Assembly: GCF_900111245.1 (NCBI RefSeq)
Contig: NZ_FOGO01000014.1
Coordinates: 141,817-205,816 of the forward strand
Direction: 5' to 3'
Source: Streptomyces qinglanensis
GTDB lineage: Bacteria; Actinomycetota; Actinomycetes; Streptomycetales; Streptomycetaceae
DNA: 64,000 nucleotides
The position numbers and the translations under genes were made by a program. This document shows, piece after piece, positions 1-8,352 of the stretch (position 1 is its first letter; each line of letters begins with the position of its first letter). The notes under the pieces are model-generated. The model was not told the origin of the DNA. It made no database searches and saw nothing but the letters and a program-made list of their open reading frames with translations.

Positions 1-834
1 CACATCCTGTGGACACAGGTCGGCGTGCTTCCAGAGCTGCTGCGCCGCCGTCCAGGCCGGGCCGCGCAGGGGGTCCTCGGCCCAGTAGTTGACCATTCCG
101 TGGTGCTGCGCCGGCAGGCCCTGCGCGGCGGAGTGCACGTACACGGGTCTGCTGCGGCAGTCGCGGGCGCGGTCGGCCGAGACCACGACGCACGCCAGGG
201 CGCCGTCCGTCTCCAGGCAGTTGTCGAACAGGCACAGCGGCTCGCTGATCCAGCGGGAGGTCATGTACATCTCGCGGGTCAGCGGCCGCTCGTACATCAT
301 CGCCGCGGGGTTCTGGTTGGCCCGGTTGCGGCACGCCAGCGCCACGTTGAACAGGTGGTCGCGGGTGGCGCCGTACTCGTGCATGTAGCGCCGGGTGAGC
401 ATCGCGATCTCGTCCGCCGGGCGCAGCAGCCCGAAGGGCCGGGTCCACTGCGCGGGAGTGGGGAGCTGCACGGTGGTGTTCCGCCAGGGGCGGCCGCCGG
501 AGCCGCGCTTGCGGGAGCGCCAGGCCACGCCCACCGTGGCCTGGCCGGTGGCCACGGCGGCGGCCAGGTGTGCCACGGTGGCGCAGGATCCGCCGCCGCC
601 GTAGCCGGCCTTGGCGAAGAACGTCACGTCGCCCGCGCCGATGGACTTGGCGACCTCGACCTCGTCGGTCTCCTCCATCGTGTACGAGGCGAACCCGTCC
701 ACCTCGGCGGGCGCGATACCGGCGTCCTCCAGCGCCGCCAGGATCGCGCGGCAGGCCAGGGTCTTCTCGGATTCGGGGAGCTGCTTGGCGAACGGCGTCC
801 GGCCGATGCCGACGATCGCCGCGGCGTCCTTCAT
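1..834 (-). CDS. Thiolase-family / lipid-transfer protein, C-terminus off the left edge
   Basis: The first 278 codons of a thiolase-fold protein of the SCP-x/acetyl-CoA acetyltransferase type; the rest lies beyond position 1. The N-terminus has the family pattern IVGIGRTPF (residues 7-15), then a GGGGSC segment placing a nucleophile-like Cys at residue 84. The ATG at 834 follows a GGAGGA ribosome site by about seven bases. It is divergent from the acyl-CoA ligase at 1039, with a shared palindrome at 921-935 between them. In related actinobacterial clusters such thiolases act with DUF35 OB-fold partners in degradation of long or cyclic acyl-CoAs; that role here is inference. Confidence 0.85.
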   Translation of the reverse strand, partial: MKDAAAIVGIGRTPFAKQLPESEKTLACRAILAALEDAGIAPAEVDGFASYTMEETDEVEVAKSIGAGDVTFFAKAGYGGGGSCATVAHLAAAVATGQATVGVAWRSRKRGSGGRPWRNTTVQLPTPAQWTRPFGLLRPADEIAMLTRRYMHEYGATRDHLFNVALACRNRANQNPAAMMYERPLTREMYMTSRWISEPLCLFDNCLETDGALACVVVSADRARDCRSRPVYVHSAAQGLPAQHHGMVNYWAEDPLRGPAWTAAQQLWKHADLCPQDV

Positions 835-920
835 GGCGTCCTCCCGGCTGTGCGTGGGCGGCCCTCGTGGGCGTACCCCTGGCGTCTCCGGTGCTGACAG
901 TGCGGGAGGCTACCGCTAAT

Positions 921-935
921 CTGACGATGTGTCAG
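921..935. promoter_or_regulatory. Palindrome CTGACGATGTGTCAG, candidate TetR-type operator (site 1)
   Basis: Lies between the divergent thiolase and acyl-CoA ligase genes. It matches the 15-bp consensus CTGACGnnnCGTCAG seen at 6861, 14153 and 15671, with one mismatch in the right arm. Placement suits control of both divergent promoters. Confidence 0.6.
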
Positions 936-1038
936 GTGCTGGGTGTGCCGGTGCCGGGCCGCGGCGGACCGCCCGCCGCGGCCCGGCACCGGCTCCGGCA
1001 CCGGAAGGTCCGGCCCGATCCGACCAGGGAGGCGCACG

Positions 1039-2661
1039 GTGAGCGGTACGGCCCCTTCGTCCGCGGACGGAACCACCCCGCGGACCATCCCCGAACTGGT
1101 GCGCACCGCGGCCGAGCGGTACGGGCCGCGCGAGGCGGTGGCCGACGGGCGCACCCGGATCAGCTACGCAGGGCTGGGCGAGCGCGTCGAGCGGGCCGCG
1201 GCGGCCGCGCTCGCCTCCGGGCTGCGACCGGGCGACCGGGTGGCCGTCTGGGCGCCCAACACGGCGGACTGGATCGTCGCCGCACTCGGCGCCGTCACCG
1301 CGGGCGGCGTCCTGGTACCGCTCAACACCCGCTTCAAGGGCGCGGAGGCCGGCTACGTGCTGGCCCGGACCCGTGCCCGGCTGCTGTTCGTCACCGGCAC
1401 CTTCCTGGGCACCTCCTACGTCGCGGCGCTCCGCCGCGCCGCGGGCCAGGGGCCGGGCGCGGGACCGCTGCCGGGCCTGCCGCACCTGCGCGAGGTGGTG
1501 GTGCTCGCCGACGACGCGCCGGAGGACTTCCGCACCTGGGCGGACTTCCTGGCGGGCGGCGCGGCCGTCCCGCCGGAGGCGGTGCGCGCACGTGCGGCGC
1601 GGATCGCCCCCGAGGCACCGTCGGACATCACCTTCACCTCGGGCACCACCGGCCACCCCAAGGGTGTGGTCCTCACCCACGAACAGACCCTGCGCGTCTA
1701 CGCGTGCTGGAGCGAACTGGCCGGACTGGCCGCAGGCGACCGGTATCTGATCGTCAACCCGTTCTTCCACAGCTTCGGATACAAGGCCGGGATCATCGCC
1801 TGCCTGCTGCGCGGCGCGACGATGGTCCCGCAGTCCGTCTTCGACGCGGAGGCCGCGCTGGCCCGTGTCGCCGCCGAGCGGATCAGTGTGCTGCCCGGCC
1901 CGCCCACCCTGCACCAGGCGCTGCTCGACCACCCCGCCCGCCGCCGGTACGACCTCTCCGCGCTGCGGCTGGTGGTGACCGGTGCGGCCGTCGTCCCGCT
2001 GGAGTTGGTCGAGCGGCTGCGCACGGAACTGAAGGTCGGCACCGTACTGACCGCCTACGGGCTGACCGAGGCGTCCGGGACGGTGACCATGTGCCGCCGT
2101 GGCGACCCGGCCGAGGTCGTCTCCGGGACCTCCGGACGCGCCATCCCGGGTACGGAGGTGAAGGTCGTGGCCGGCTCCGGTGCCGAGCAGCCCCCTGGTG
2201 CGCCGGGCGAGGTGCTGGTGCGCGGCTACCACGTCATGTCCGGCTACTTCGAGGAGCCCGGGGAGACGGCACGGGTGCGCACCCCGGACGGCTGGCTGCG
2301 CACCGGCGACGTAGGAGTGCTGGACGCCGACGGCAACCTGCGCATCACCGACCGGATCACGGACATGTTCGTCGTCGGAGGCTTCAACGCGTATCCGGCC
2401 GAGATCGAGCAACTCCTGCTCCGCCACCCCGGCATCGCCGAGGCCGCCGTGGTCGGCGTCCCCGACCGCCGCCTCGGCGAGGTCGCCAAGGTCTTCGCCG
2501 TGCGCCGCCCCGGTGCGACGGTGACCGCGGACGACCTGATCGCCTGGTCCCGCCGGGAGATGGCCAACTACAAGGTGCCCCGCGAGGTCGCGTTCGTCGC
2601 CGAACTGCCCCGCAACGCGGCAGGGAAGGTCGTCAAGGCGCGGCTGCGCGCGCGGCGCTGA
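1039..2661 (+). CDS. Acyl-CoA synthetase (AMP-forming, fatty-acid CoA ligase family)
   Basis: A 540-residue adenylate-forming enzyme expected to activate a carboxylic acid with ATP and then form the CoA thioester. The P-loop-like motif TSGTTGHPKG (about residues 197-206), the YGLTEASG motif and the C-terminal hinge region GWLRTGDVG followed by GGFNAYPAEIE are all present, as is the catalytic Lys near the end in NAAGKVVKARL. The GTG at 1039 is preferred because AGGGAGG lies seven bases upstream; the same frame is open farther upstream to 943 but without a ribosome site. With the divergent thiolase it would supply and cleave acyl-CoAs. The substrate cannot be told from sequence. Confidence 0.9.
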   Translation: MSGTAPSSADGTTPRTIPELVRTAAERYGPREAVADGRTRISYAGLGERVERAAAAALASGLRPGDRVAVWAPNTADWIVAALGAVTAGGVLVPLNTRFKGAEAGYVLARTRARLLFVTGTFLGTSYVAALRRAAGQGPGAGPLPGLPHLREVVVLADDAPEDFRTWADFLAGGAAVPPEAVRARAARIAPEAPSDITFTSGTTGHPKGVVLTHEQTLRVYACWSELAGLAAGDRYLIVNPFFHSFGYKAGIIACLLRGATMVPQSVFDAEAALARVAAERISVLPGPPTLHQALLDHPARRRYDLSALRLVVTGAAVVPLELVERLRTELKVGTVLTAYGLTEASGTVTMCRRGDPAEVVSGTSGRAIPGTEVKVVAGSGAEQPPGAPGEVLVRGYHVMSGYFEEPGETARVRTPDGWLRTGDVGVLDADGNLRITDRITDMFVVGGFNAYPAEIEQLLLRHPGIAEAAVVGVPDRRLGEVAKVFAVRRPGATVTADDLIAWSRREMANYKVPREVAFVAELPRNAAGKVVKARLRARR

Positions 2662-2784
2662 AGCCGCTCCCGCAGGCAGGCGCGGCAGCGCGCCCCGGGC
2701 CGGAAACGGCTTCGCGCCGGAAACGGCTCCGCGCCGGGGCGGACGGTGCGGCCCCGGCGCGGACCCGGGCCGGGCGCACCCGGC

Positions 2785-2880
2785 TCAGGTGGAGTGGTCG
2801 ATCTGCCGCGTGAGCGGCACCGGCGATCAGGTGGAGTGGTTGTTCTCCGTGTGGGCGGCACCGGCGGTCAGGTGGTGCCC
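2785..2880 (+). repeat. Tandem repeat covering the 3' end of the secreted-peptide gene
   Basis: Units begin TCAGGTGGAGTGGT at 2785 and 2827, with a third partial start at 2868 (periods 42 and 41 bases). On the minus strand the unit encodes the peptide tail LTAGAAHTENNHST and its stop. The copy beyond the stop is degenerate and no longer encodes TENNH. Confidence 0.75.
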
Positions 2881-2985
2881 AACGGACGGCTGCTCGGCGG
2901 TGGCGGCGAGGGAGGGCCCTGCCAGCAGGCCGACGAGGCCGAAGGCGAGCGCCGTTGCGGCAAGAACGCTTCTTACACGACTCAC
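2827..2985 (-). CDS. Small secreted peptide ending in TENNHST
   Basis: A 52-residue product from GTG 2985. It has a positively charged start (MSRVR), a hydrophobic stretch at residues 7-22 and a likely signal-peptidase site near LAATA (26-30), leaving a mature peptide of about 22 residues that ends in HTENNHST. The codons are GC3-rich, unlike the same frame just upstream, which is open but uses rare CGA and AGA codons. The TENNH motif recurs three times (once as QNNH) in the neighbouring AfsS-like gene, so the two are probably related in function or origin. The ribosome site is weak (GGAG). No family is recognised with certainty. Confidence 0.6.
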   Translation of the reverse strand: MSRVRSVLAATALAFGLVGLLAGPSLAATAEQPSVGHHLTAGAAHTENNHST

Positions 2986-3236
2986 GGTGACTCCATGTCG
3001 GTTCGGGATCGAATGCTTGTGCCTTGACTGTTCCGTACCCAACTCCGGGCGTTCTGCCCGGAGAACGGGCGGCGGTTCCGACCCGGCCCCGTGCGGATTC
3101 CGGCACGGCGGTCGGGTCCGCCGGGTGCGGGCCCGGCCCGCACCCGGGCGGTGAAGGCGCGGGTTGCCATCGACGACTCCCCCTCTACGCCGTCGATGGC
3201 GACCCGCGCTTCTTCCCCCCTGCGGTGATGGTCTCG

Positions 3237-3534
3237 TTACCGGGCGGCGCCGACCTCGGCCTGCTCGGGCTCCCCGGACTCCTCGGATATCCGGGACTCC
3301 GCGGATGTCCGGGACTTCTCGGATGTCCGGGACTTCTCGGATGTCCGGGGACTCCGCGGAGTCCCCGGACTCCTGCGACGCCTCCGGAAGGATGGTGCCG
3401 TGGTTGTTCTGGGCGATCATCGGCGAACCGGTGCCGTGGTTGTTCTCCGTGCTGGGTGCACTGGTGCCGTGGTTGTTCTCGGTCCCCGTTGTGGACACTT
3501 CCTGCTCGTCCACGGTCTGCTCGTGAGTGGCCAT
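3237..3534 (-). CDS. AfsS-like small repeat protein with TENNHGT motifs, apparent +1 frameshift
   Basis: Begins at ATG 3534. The first 62 codons read cleanly and contain TENNHGT (residues 18-24), TENNHGT (29-35) and AQNNHGT (41-47), an acidic, hydrophilic repeat design like the DNHMP repeats of AfsS, the 63-residue antibiotic-activating protein encoded next to afsR. After about residue 62 the open frame changes: deleting one base near 3347-3366 gives a coherent 98-residue product with repeats TSEKSR, TSEKSR, TSAESR and a TAA stop at 3239-3237, all with normal Streptomyces codons. Without that deletion the frame runs on to 2827 through atypical codons. It could be a sequencing slip, a real lesion or recoding. 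It lies downstream of the AfsR-like gene in the same direction. Confidence 0.65.
3274..3362 (-). repeat. 18-nt tandem repeat inside the AfsS-like gene
   Basis: Four 18-base units (3291-3308, 3309-3326, 3327-3344, 3345-3362) plus a 17-base partial. The second and third are identical. Each encodes six residues; in the restored frame these read TSEKSR-type hexapeptides. Confidence 0.85.
3343..3370. other. Perfect 28-bp palindrome within the AfsS-like coding region
   Basis: Every base from 3343 to 3370 pairs in a self-complementary sequence centred on CCGCGG. It sits exactly where the reading frame of the AfsS-like gene changes, so a strong mRNA hairpin would overlap the shift site. Confidence 0.85.
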
Positions 3535-3708
3535 GGTGGCTAGCTCCTCGATCTGGGGCGTTGGGTCCCCTGTCGGAGACCCGCCCGGCAGCTCCCCCGA
3601 GGACCGCCGGACGGGTCTGTTGCGGCCGCTCACCGTACCGGGGCCAGCGGCTTCCCCTGACCCGCCTGCCCCCCGACGCGGCGGATCGTTGGGTAAGAGC
3701 ATCGCCGA

Positions 3709-3741
3709 GAGCGATAAACGATTGATGAACGCCTGATAATC
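3709..3741 (-). promoter_or_regulatory. Three 11-bp direct repeats, candidate SARP/AfsR (or PHO-type) box
   Basis: On the minus strand three contiguous 11-mers read GATTATCAGGC, GTTCATCAATC and GTTTATCGCTC, sharing the heptamer GNTNATC. Eleven-base-spaced GTTCATC-like heptamers are the known binding pattern of SARP regulators, and AfsR shares such sites with PhoP at the afsS promoter. The array lies 18 bases after the stop of the AfsR-like gene and about 175 bases before the AfsS-like start. Confidence 0.65.
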
Positions 3742-3759
3742 GCGACCGCGAGGCGGCTC

Positions 3760-6705
3760 TCAGCGCTCCGAGACCCGCGTCAGCAGCTCTCTGACCTCGG
3801 CACTCTCGGGCGAGCCGAGCGGCTCGAAGATGGCCAGCGCCTCTTCCAGGCAGGCCCGTGCACGGCGGGCCTGGCCCAGCCGGGCCAGCGCCTTGCCCAG
3901 GACGACGAGGACCGTCGCCTTCCGCCATTCGCCGCCGATGACGCGCAGCGCGATGGCCTGCTCGGCGTGCTCGGCGGCCCGGGCCGCGTCCCCGGAGAGC
4001 AGGTGCGCTTCGGCGATGCGGAAGTGGGTGACCCCCTCCCAGCGCGACTGCCGGCTGACGTGGAAGATCTCGCGGGCATCCGTGAGGTGCTGCAGCCCCT
4101 CCGCCACCCGCCCGGCGGCCGACAGCGCGGAGCCCAGCGTGTAGAGCGCGTTGGCCATCCGCAGCGTGCTGTCCATCTCCTCGTAGATCGCCACGCCCTG
4201 CATGGCCAGTTCGACCGCGCTCTCGTGCCGCGCCAGCGCGGTGTGGACCCGCGAGAGGTTGCACAGCGCGCTCGCCTCCGAGGGGCGGTTCTCGTCCGCG
4301 CGGAAGGCCAGGATGGCCGCGTCCAGGTGGCTTTCCGCCTCCTCGTGCCGGCCGAGGTAGGTGGTGAGGATGCCGAGGTCGTTCGGCGCGTAGGAGCAGG
4401 AGAGCGGGTCGTCCGCGGAACGGCCCAGCGCCAGGGCGCGCACCGCCTCCGTCTCGGCCTGCGGGAACCGCCCGGCCAGCGCATGGGCGTGGGTCAGCAT
4501 GATGCCCGCGCGCGCTCCCGGGAGGGCCTCGCCCGCCCGCTCGGCGGCCTCCCGCACCGCTGCCGCCGCCCGCTCGTAGCGGAGCGAGTGGACGCCGGAG
4601 TCCGCGAGGTCCTTCGTGGCCACGAGCAGATCGGCGGCCGGGCGGAGGGCCCCGCGGGAGGCCGCCTGCCCGATCGCCGCCATCAGGCACTCCCCTTCGG
4701 CGAAGAGCCACTCCAGGGCGCTCTCCTGGCCGGGGAAGTCCAGCCCCCGGCACACCGGCGGGCCGAGGTGGTCGACGGTCCGGTCACGGGGGTGGTCCCA
4801 GGCGAACACGTGTCTCGCCGTGGCCAGGTAGAAGTCCAGCAGCCGGGCGGGCGCCGCCTCGCACTCGCCGGTGGGCTGCTCGTCCCGCTCCGCGCACGCG
4901 CGGGCGAAGAGGCGGACCAGGTCGTGGAAGCGGTAGCGGCCGGGCGCTGCGGACTCCAGCAGGGAGGTGTCCACCAGGGACTCCAGCAGGTCCTCGGCCT
5001 CCTCCGGGGCGCGGTCCAGGAGGGCCGCGGCGGCGTCCAGGGAGATGTCCGGCCCCTCGGCGAGGCCCAGCAGCCGGAAGGCGCGGGACTGTTCGCGGTC
5101 GAGCTGGCCGTAGCCGAGTTCGAAGGTGGCCTTCACGGCCTGGTCGCCGACCTGGAGTTCGTCCAGCCGGCGGCGCTCGTCGCCGAGCTTGGCGGCGAGC
5201 GCCGAGACGGTCCAGGTGCGGCGGGCCGACAGCCGGGCCGCGGCGATCCGGATGGCCAGCGGCAGGAACCCGCAGGCCGCCACCACGTCCATGGCGGCCT
5301 CACGCTCGGGGACCACCCGCTCCGCGCCGACGATCCGGGTGAAGAGGGCGAGGGCCTCCTCGGGGTTCATCACGTCCAGGTCCACCAGGTGGGCACCGGC
5401 CAGGTCGACCAGCCGCGCGCGGCTGGTCACCAGGGCGGCGCACCCGGAGGTGCCGGGCAGCAGCGGCCGCACCTGGGCGGCGTCCCGGGCGTTGTCGAGC
5501 AGGGTCAGCACCCGGCGCCCGGCCAGCAGCGAGCGGAAGAGCGCGGAGCGCTCCTCGGTGCCGCTGGGGATGGCCGAGTCGGCGACGCCGAGCGCGCGCA
5601 GGAAGGAGCCGAGCACGGTCTCGGGGTCGACCGGGGCGGCTCCGGCGCCCTGGAGGTCGACGTAGAGCTGGCCGTCGGGGAACCGGTCGGCGGCGGCGTG
5701 GGCCACATGGATGGCGAGGGTCGTCTTCCCGACGCCGCCGATGCCCGCGACGGCGGAGACCGCCATCACCGTCCCGTCGGTCTGTGCCAGTTCGTCGCCG
5801 AGTTCGGCCACGAAGGAGGCCCGGCCGGTGAAGTCGGCCACGGTCGCCGGGAGCTGGGCCGGCCGGGTGGCCTCGGTACCGGGTGCGGAGGGGTCCTCGG
5901 CCGACTGGTAGGCCAGCTCGTCGTCGGCCTCCAGGATGCGCTGCTGGAGCTCGGACAGCTCGGTGCGCGGGTCGACGCCGAGCTCGTCGGCGAGCAGCTT
6001 GCGGGTGTCGGCGTAGACGGCCAGCGCCTCGGCCTGCCGTCCGCTGCGGTAGAGAGCGAGCATCAGCAGCTCCCGCAGCCGCTCCCGGAGCGGGTGCGCG
6101 GCAGTGAGCGCGGTCAGTTCGCTGACGGCCTCGGCGTGCCCGCCGACCTGGAGGTCGAGGTCGAGCCGGAGCTCCAGCAGGCCCAGCCGCCACTCACCCA
6201 GCCGGACGCGCTGGTGTTCGGCGTAGGGGCCCGGGACGTGGGCGAGCGGTTCGCCGGCCCACTGGGCGAGCGCGGAGCCGTACAGCTCCCGGGCCGCCTC
6301 GCGGTCGCCGGCCGAGGCCGCTTTCTCGGCGCGTACGGCGAGTTCGTGCGCCCTCTCCGCGTCCAGGGTGGCCTCGGGGCCGGTGCGGACGGCGTAGCCG
6401 CCGGACTCGCTGACCAGGATCCCGGCGGCGGAGCCGAGGGCCTTGCGGATGCGCGAGGCGTAGGTGCGCAGCGCGGCCTTGGCCCGGTCGGGCGGTTCCT
6501 CGCCCCAGATCGCGTCGATGAGCTCCTCGGCGGTGGAGGTGCGGCCTCCGGGCAGCAGCAGCGCCGCCAGCAGCGCCTTCTGCTGGGGTGAGCCCATGGT
6601 CAGCTGCTGGTCCCCGCGCCAGGCGCGGACTGGACCGAGCACAGTGAAGTGAAGCTGGTTCCCCTGACGCTCCGTTCCGACCTGTTCCTGGTCCCCGGCG
6701 CCCAT
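3760..6705 (-). CDS. AfsR-like SARP transcriptional activator with NB-ARC and TPR domains
   Basis: 981 residues, close to AfsR (993). The domain order matches AfsR: an OmpR-like winged helix (about 15-95), a bacterial transcriptional activation domain (about 100-250), an NB-ARC ATPase with Walker A GIGGVGKTT (near 320) and C-terminal tetratricopeptide repeats (about 650-980). AfsR proteins integrate Ser/Thr kinase signals and activate afsS. The ATG at 6705 follows AGGGGGC by eight bases; an in-frame ATG at 6747 lacks a good site. No afsK-like kinase is adjacent, so this is likely a paralogue or relocated copy. Downstream lie the direct repeats and the AfsS-like gene, which it may control. Confidence 0.9.
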   Translation of the reverse strand: MGAGDQEQVGTERQGNQLHFTVLGPVRAWRGDQQLTMGSPQQKALLAALLLPGGRTSTAEELIDAIWGEEPPDRAKAALRTYASRIRKALGSAAGILVSESGGYAVRTGPEATLDAERAHELAVRAEKAASAGDREAARELYGSALAQWAGEPLAHVPGPYAEHQRVRLGEWRLGLLELRLDLDLQVGGHAEAVSELTALTAAHPLRERLRELLMLALYRSGRQAEALAVYADTRKLLADELGVDPRTELSELQQRILEADDELAYQSAEDPSAPGTEATRPAQLPATVADFTGRASFVAELGDELAQTDGTVMAVSAVAGIGGVGKTTLAIHVAHAAADRFPDGQLYVDLQGAGAAPVDPETVLGSFLRALGVADSAIPSGTEERSALFRSLLAGRRVLTLLDNARDAAQVRPLLPGTSGCAALVTSRARLVDLAGAHLVDLDVMNPEEALALFTRIVGAERVVPEREAAMDVVAACGFLPLAIRIAAARLSARRTWTVSALAAKLGDERRRLDELQVGDQAVKATFELGYGQLDREQSRAFRLLGLAEGPDISLDAAAALLDRAPEEAEDLLESLVDTSLLESAAPGRYRFHDLVRLFARACAERDEQPTGECEAAPARLLDFYLATARHVFAWDHPRDRTVDHLGPPVCRGLDFPGQESALEWLFAEGECLMAAIGQAASRGALRPAADLLVATKDLADSGVHSLRYERAAAAVREAAERAGEALPGARAGIMLTHAHALAGRFPQAETEAVRALALGRSADDPLSCSYAPNDLGILTTYLGRHEEAESHLDAAILAFRADENRPSEASALCNLSRVHTALARHESAVELAMQGVAIYEEMDSTLRMANALYTLGSALSAAGRVAEGLQHLTDAREIFHVSRQSRWEGVTHFRIAEAHLLSGDAARAAEHAEQAIALRVIGGEWRKATVLVVLGKALARLGQARRARACLEEALAIFEPLGSPESAEVRELLTRVSER

Positions 6706-6860
6706 TGGTGTGCCCCCTGCGAATCCGCACTCCTCCGTTCCCCGCACGGGTCAGTCTGCCTTGTTCTCGTCAATTCCGTCAGCCGAGTGCCGGCCTCTCT
6801 ACGAACCCTTCGAATTCGGAGGGCGAGGGGGCCGTCGCGCAAGGTGTCGGCAACGCAGAG

Positions 6861-6875
6861 CTGACGGGCCGTCAG
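6861..6875. promoter_or_regulatory. Palindrome CTGACGGGCCGTCAG, candidate operator (site 2)
   Basis: A perfect 7-1-7 palindrome 20 bases before the amidohydrolase start at 6896. Same 15-bp consensus as the sites at 921, 14153 and 15671. Confidence 0.7.
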
Positions 6876-6895
6876 ATCAGCGTTACCGTAGCGGC

Positions 6896-8116
6896 ATGGA
6901 GACCTTTCCGAAGATCATCTCGGTGGACGACCACACGGTCGAACCCCCGCACGTGTGGCGCGACCGGCTCCCCTCCCGCCACCGCGAGGCGGGCCCGCGC
7001 ATCGTCCGCGCGCCGCTGAAGGAGATGACCTTCGTCGGCGGGAAGTTCGCGCCCACCATGGGCGAGCCCGGCGACGAGGGCCCGCTCGCCGACTGGTGGG
7101 TCTACGAGGACCTGCGCCGCCCGCTCACCCGGCTGGACACCGCCGTCGGCTACGACCGGGACGAGGTACGGCTGGAGGCCATCACCTACGAGCAGATGCG
7201 GCCCGGCTCCTACGACGTCCGCGCGCGGCTGGCCGACATGGACGTCAACCACGTCCAGTCGGCGCTGTGCTTCCCCACCTTCCCCCGGTTCTGCGGACAG
7301 ACCTTCACCGAGGCCGAGGACCGCGAACTGGGCCTGCTGGGCGTGCGGGCCTACAACGACTGGATGGTCGAGGAGTGGTGCGGCCCGCAGGCGCAGGGCC
7401 GGTTGATCCCGCTCACCCTGGTGCCACTGTGGGACGCCGAACTGGCGGCCGCGGAAGTGCGCCGCAACGCCGCCCGCGGCGTGCGCGCCGTCTGCTTCTC
7501 GGAGATCCCGCCGCGCCTGGGACTGCCCTCCGTGCACACCGATGCGTGGGACCCGTTCCTGCGCGCCTGCGACGAGACCGGCACCGTCGTCGCGATGCAC
7601 ATCGGCTCCTCCAGCCGGATGCCCTCCACCTCCGAGGACGCCCCGCCGGCGGTCGGCTCCACGATCACCTTCGCCAACTGCTGCCTGTCGATGGTCGACT
7701 GGCTGATGAGCGGAGTCTTCGACCGCTTCCCGCACCTCAAGATCATGTACGCCGAGGGCCAGATCGGCTGGATCCCCTACATCCTGGAGCGGGCCGACGT
7801 GGTGTGGGAGGAGAACCGGGGCTGGGGAGGCGTGGCGGACAAAGTGCTGCGCCCGCCCTCCGAACTGTTCGCCGCACACGTGTACGGCTGCTTCTTCGAC
7901 GACGCGTTCGGACTGCGGAACGTGGAGTCCATCGGAGTGCCCAACATCCTCTACGAGACCGACTACCCGCACTCGGACTCGACCTGGCCCCGGTCCAGGG
8001 AGGTCGGCGAGGAGCAGATGGGGCACCTGTCCGCGGACGTGGTCGAGCGCATCGTCCGCGGCAACGCCATCGACCTGCTCGGCCTGACGGACGACGGGCT
8101 GTGGCCCGGACCCTGA
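6896..8116 (+). CDS. Amidohydrolase-2 family metal-dependent hydrolase
   Basis: A 406-residue TIM-barrel protein of the amidohydrolase-related (decarboxylase/hydrolase) family. Visible signatures are SVDDHTVEPP near the N-terminus (first metal-binding strand), MHIGSSS at about residue 235, and YETDYPHSDS near the C-terminus with the conserved acidic/His pair. The ATG at 6896 is chosen because the upstream extension to 6710 reads as non-coding and the operator palindrome lies within it. In actinobacterial clusters with acyl-CoA ligases, thiolases and LLM oxidoreductases this family is thought to act in ring or side-chain degradation; the substrate is unknown. It shares its operator motif with the thiolase/ligase pair and two LLM genes. 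Confidence 0.88.
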   Translation: METFPKIISVDDHTVEPPHVWRDRLPSRHREAGPRIVRAPLKEMTFVGGKFAPTMGEPGDEGPLADWWVYEDLRRPLTRLDTAVGYDRDEVRLEAITYEQMRPGSYDVRARLADMDVNHVQSALCFPTFPRFCGQTFTEAEDRELGLLGVRAYNDWMVEEWCGPQAQGRLIPLTLVPLWDAELAAAEVRRNAARGVRAVCFSEIPPRLGLPSVHTDAWDPFLRACDETGTVVAMHIGSSSRMPSTSEDAPPAVGSTITFANCCLSMVDWLMSGVFDRFPHLKIMYAEGQIGWIPYILERADVVWEENRGWGGVADKVLRPPSELFAAHVYGCFFDDAFGLRNVESIGVPNILYETDYPHSDSTWPRSREVGEEQMGHLSADVVERIVRGNAIDLLGLTDDGLWPGP

Positions 8117-8123
8117 GGGGGAC

Positions 8124-8187
8124 CGCGTCGCCGAACCGGTGCCGGCCCTCTGGGGCGCGTCGCCGAACCGGTGCCGGCCCCCTGGGG
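8124..8187 (+). repeat. Tandem 32-bp duplication
   Basis: Two adjacent 32-base copies (8124-8155 and 8156-8187) differ at one base. They lie in the convergent gap between the amidohydrolase and the conservon P450. No hairpin terminator is obvious. Confidence 0.8.
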
Positions 8188-8352
8188 GACGGCAGCCGGG
8201 CCCCGGGAGGCGTGGCCGGCGCCGAGGAGGCGGCGGACAGCGGCTGCGGCCCGGCCCCGCGGGCCGTCCGCTCCCTGCCGCCGACTGCTCGGCCCGGTCC
8301 GGCGGCGGGCCGTCCGCAACCCGCCGCCGGCAGCTCGGTTCACCCTCGGGGC

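Noticed and set aside
916..2427. Long minus-strand open frame opposite the acyl-CoA synthetase
   Set aside because: A mirror of a GC3-rich gene: no domain, wrong codon bias, and the plus strand has all the ligase motifs.
2827..3702. A single 291-codon minus-strand frame joining the AfsS-like and secreted peptides
   Set aside because: The middle third uses rare CGA, AGA and GTA codons and an internal signal peptide follows it. Two separate small genes with a frame change in the first explain the sequence better.
3185..4753. Minus-strand 522-codon frame overlapping the SARP and AfsS-like genes
   Set aside because: Out of frame with the SARP gene, Arg/Gly/Pro-rich, no start signal; it only happens to be open in GC-rich DNA.
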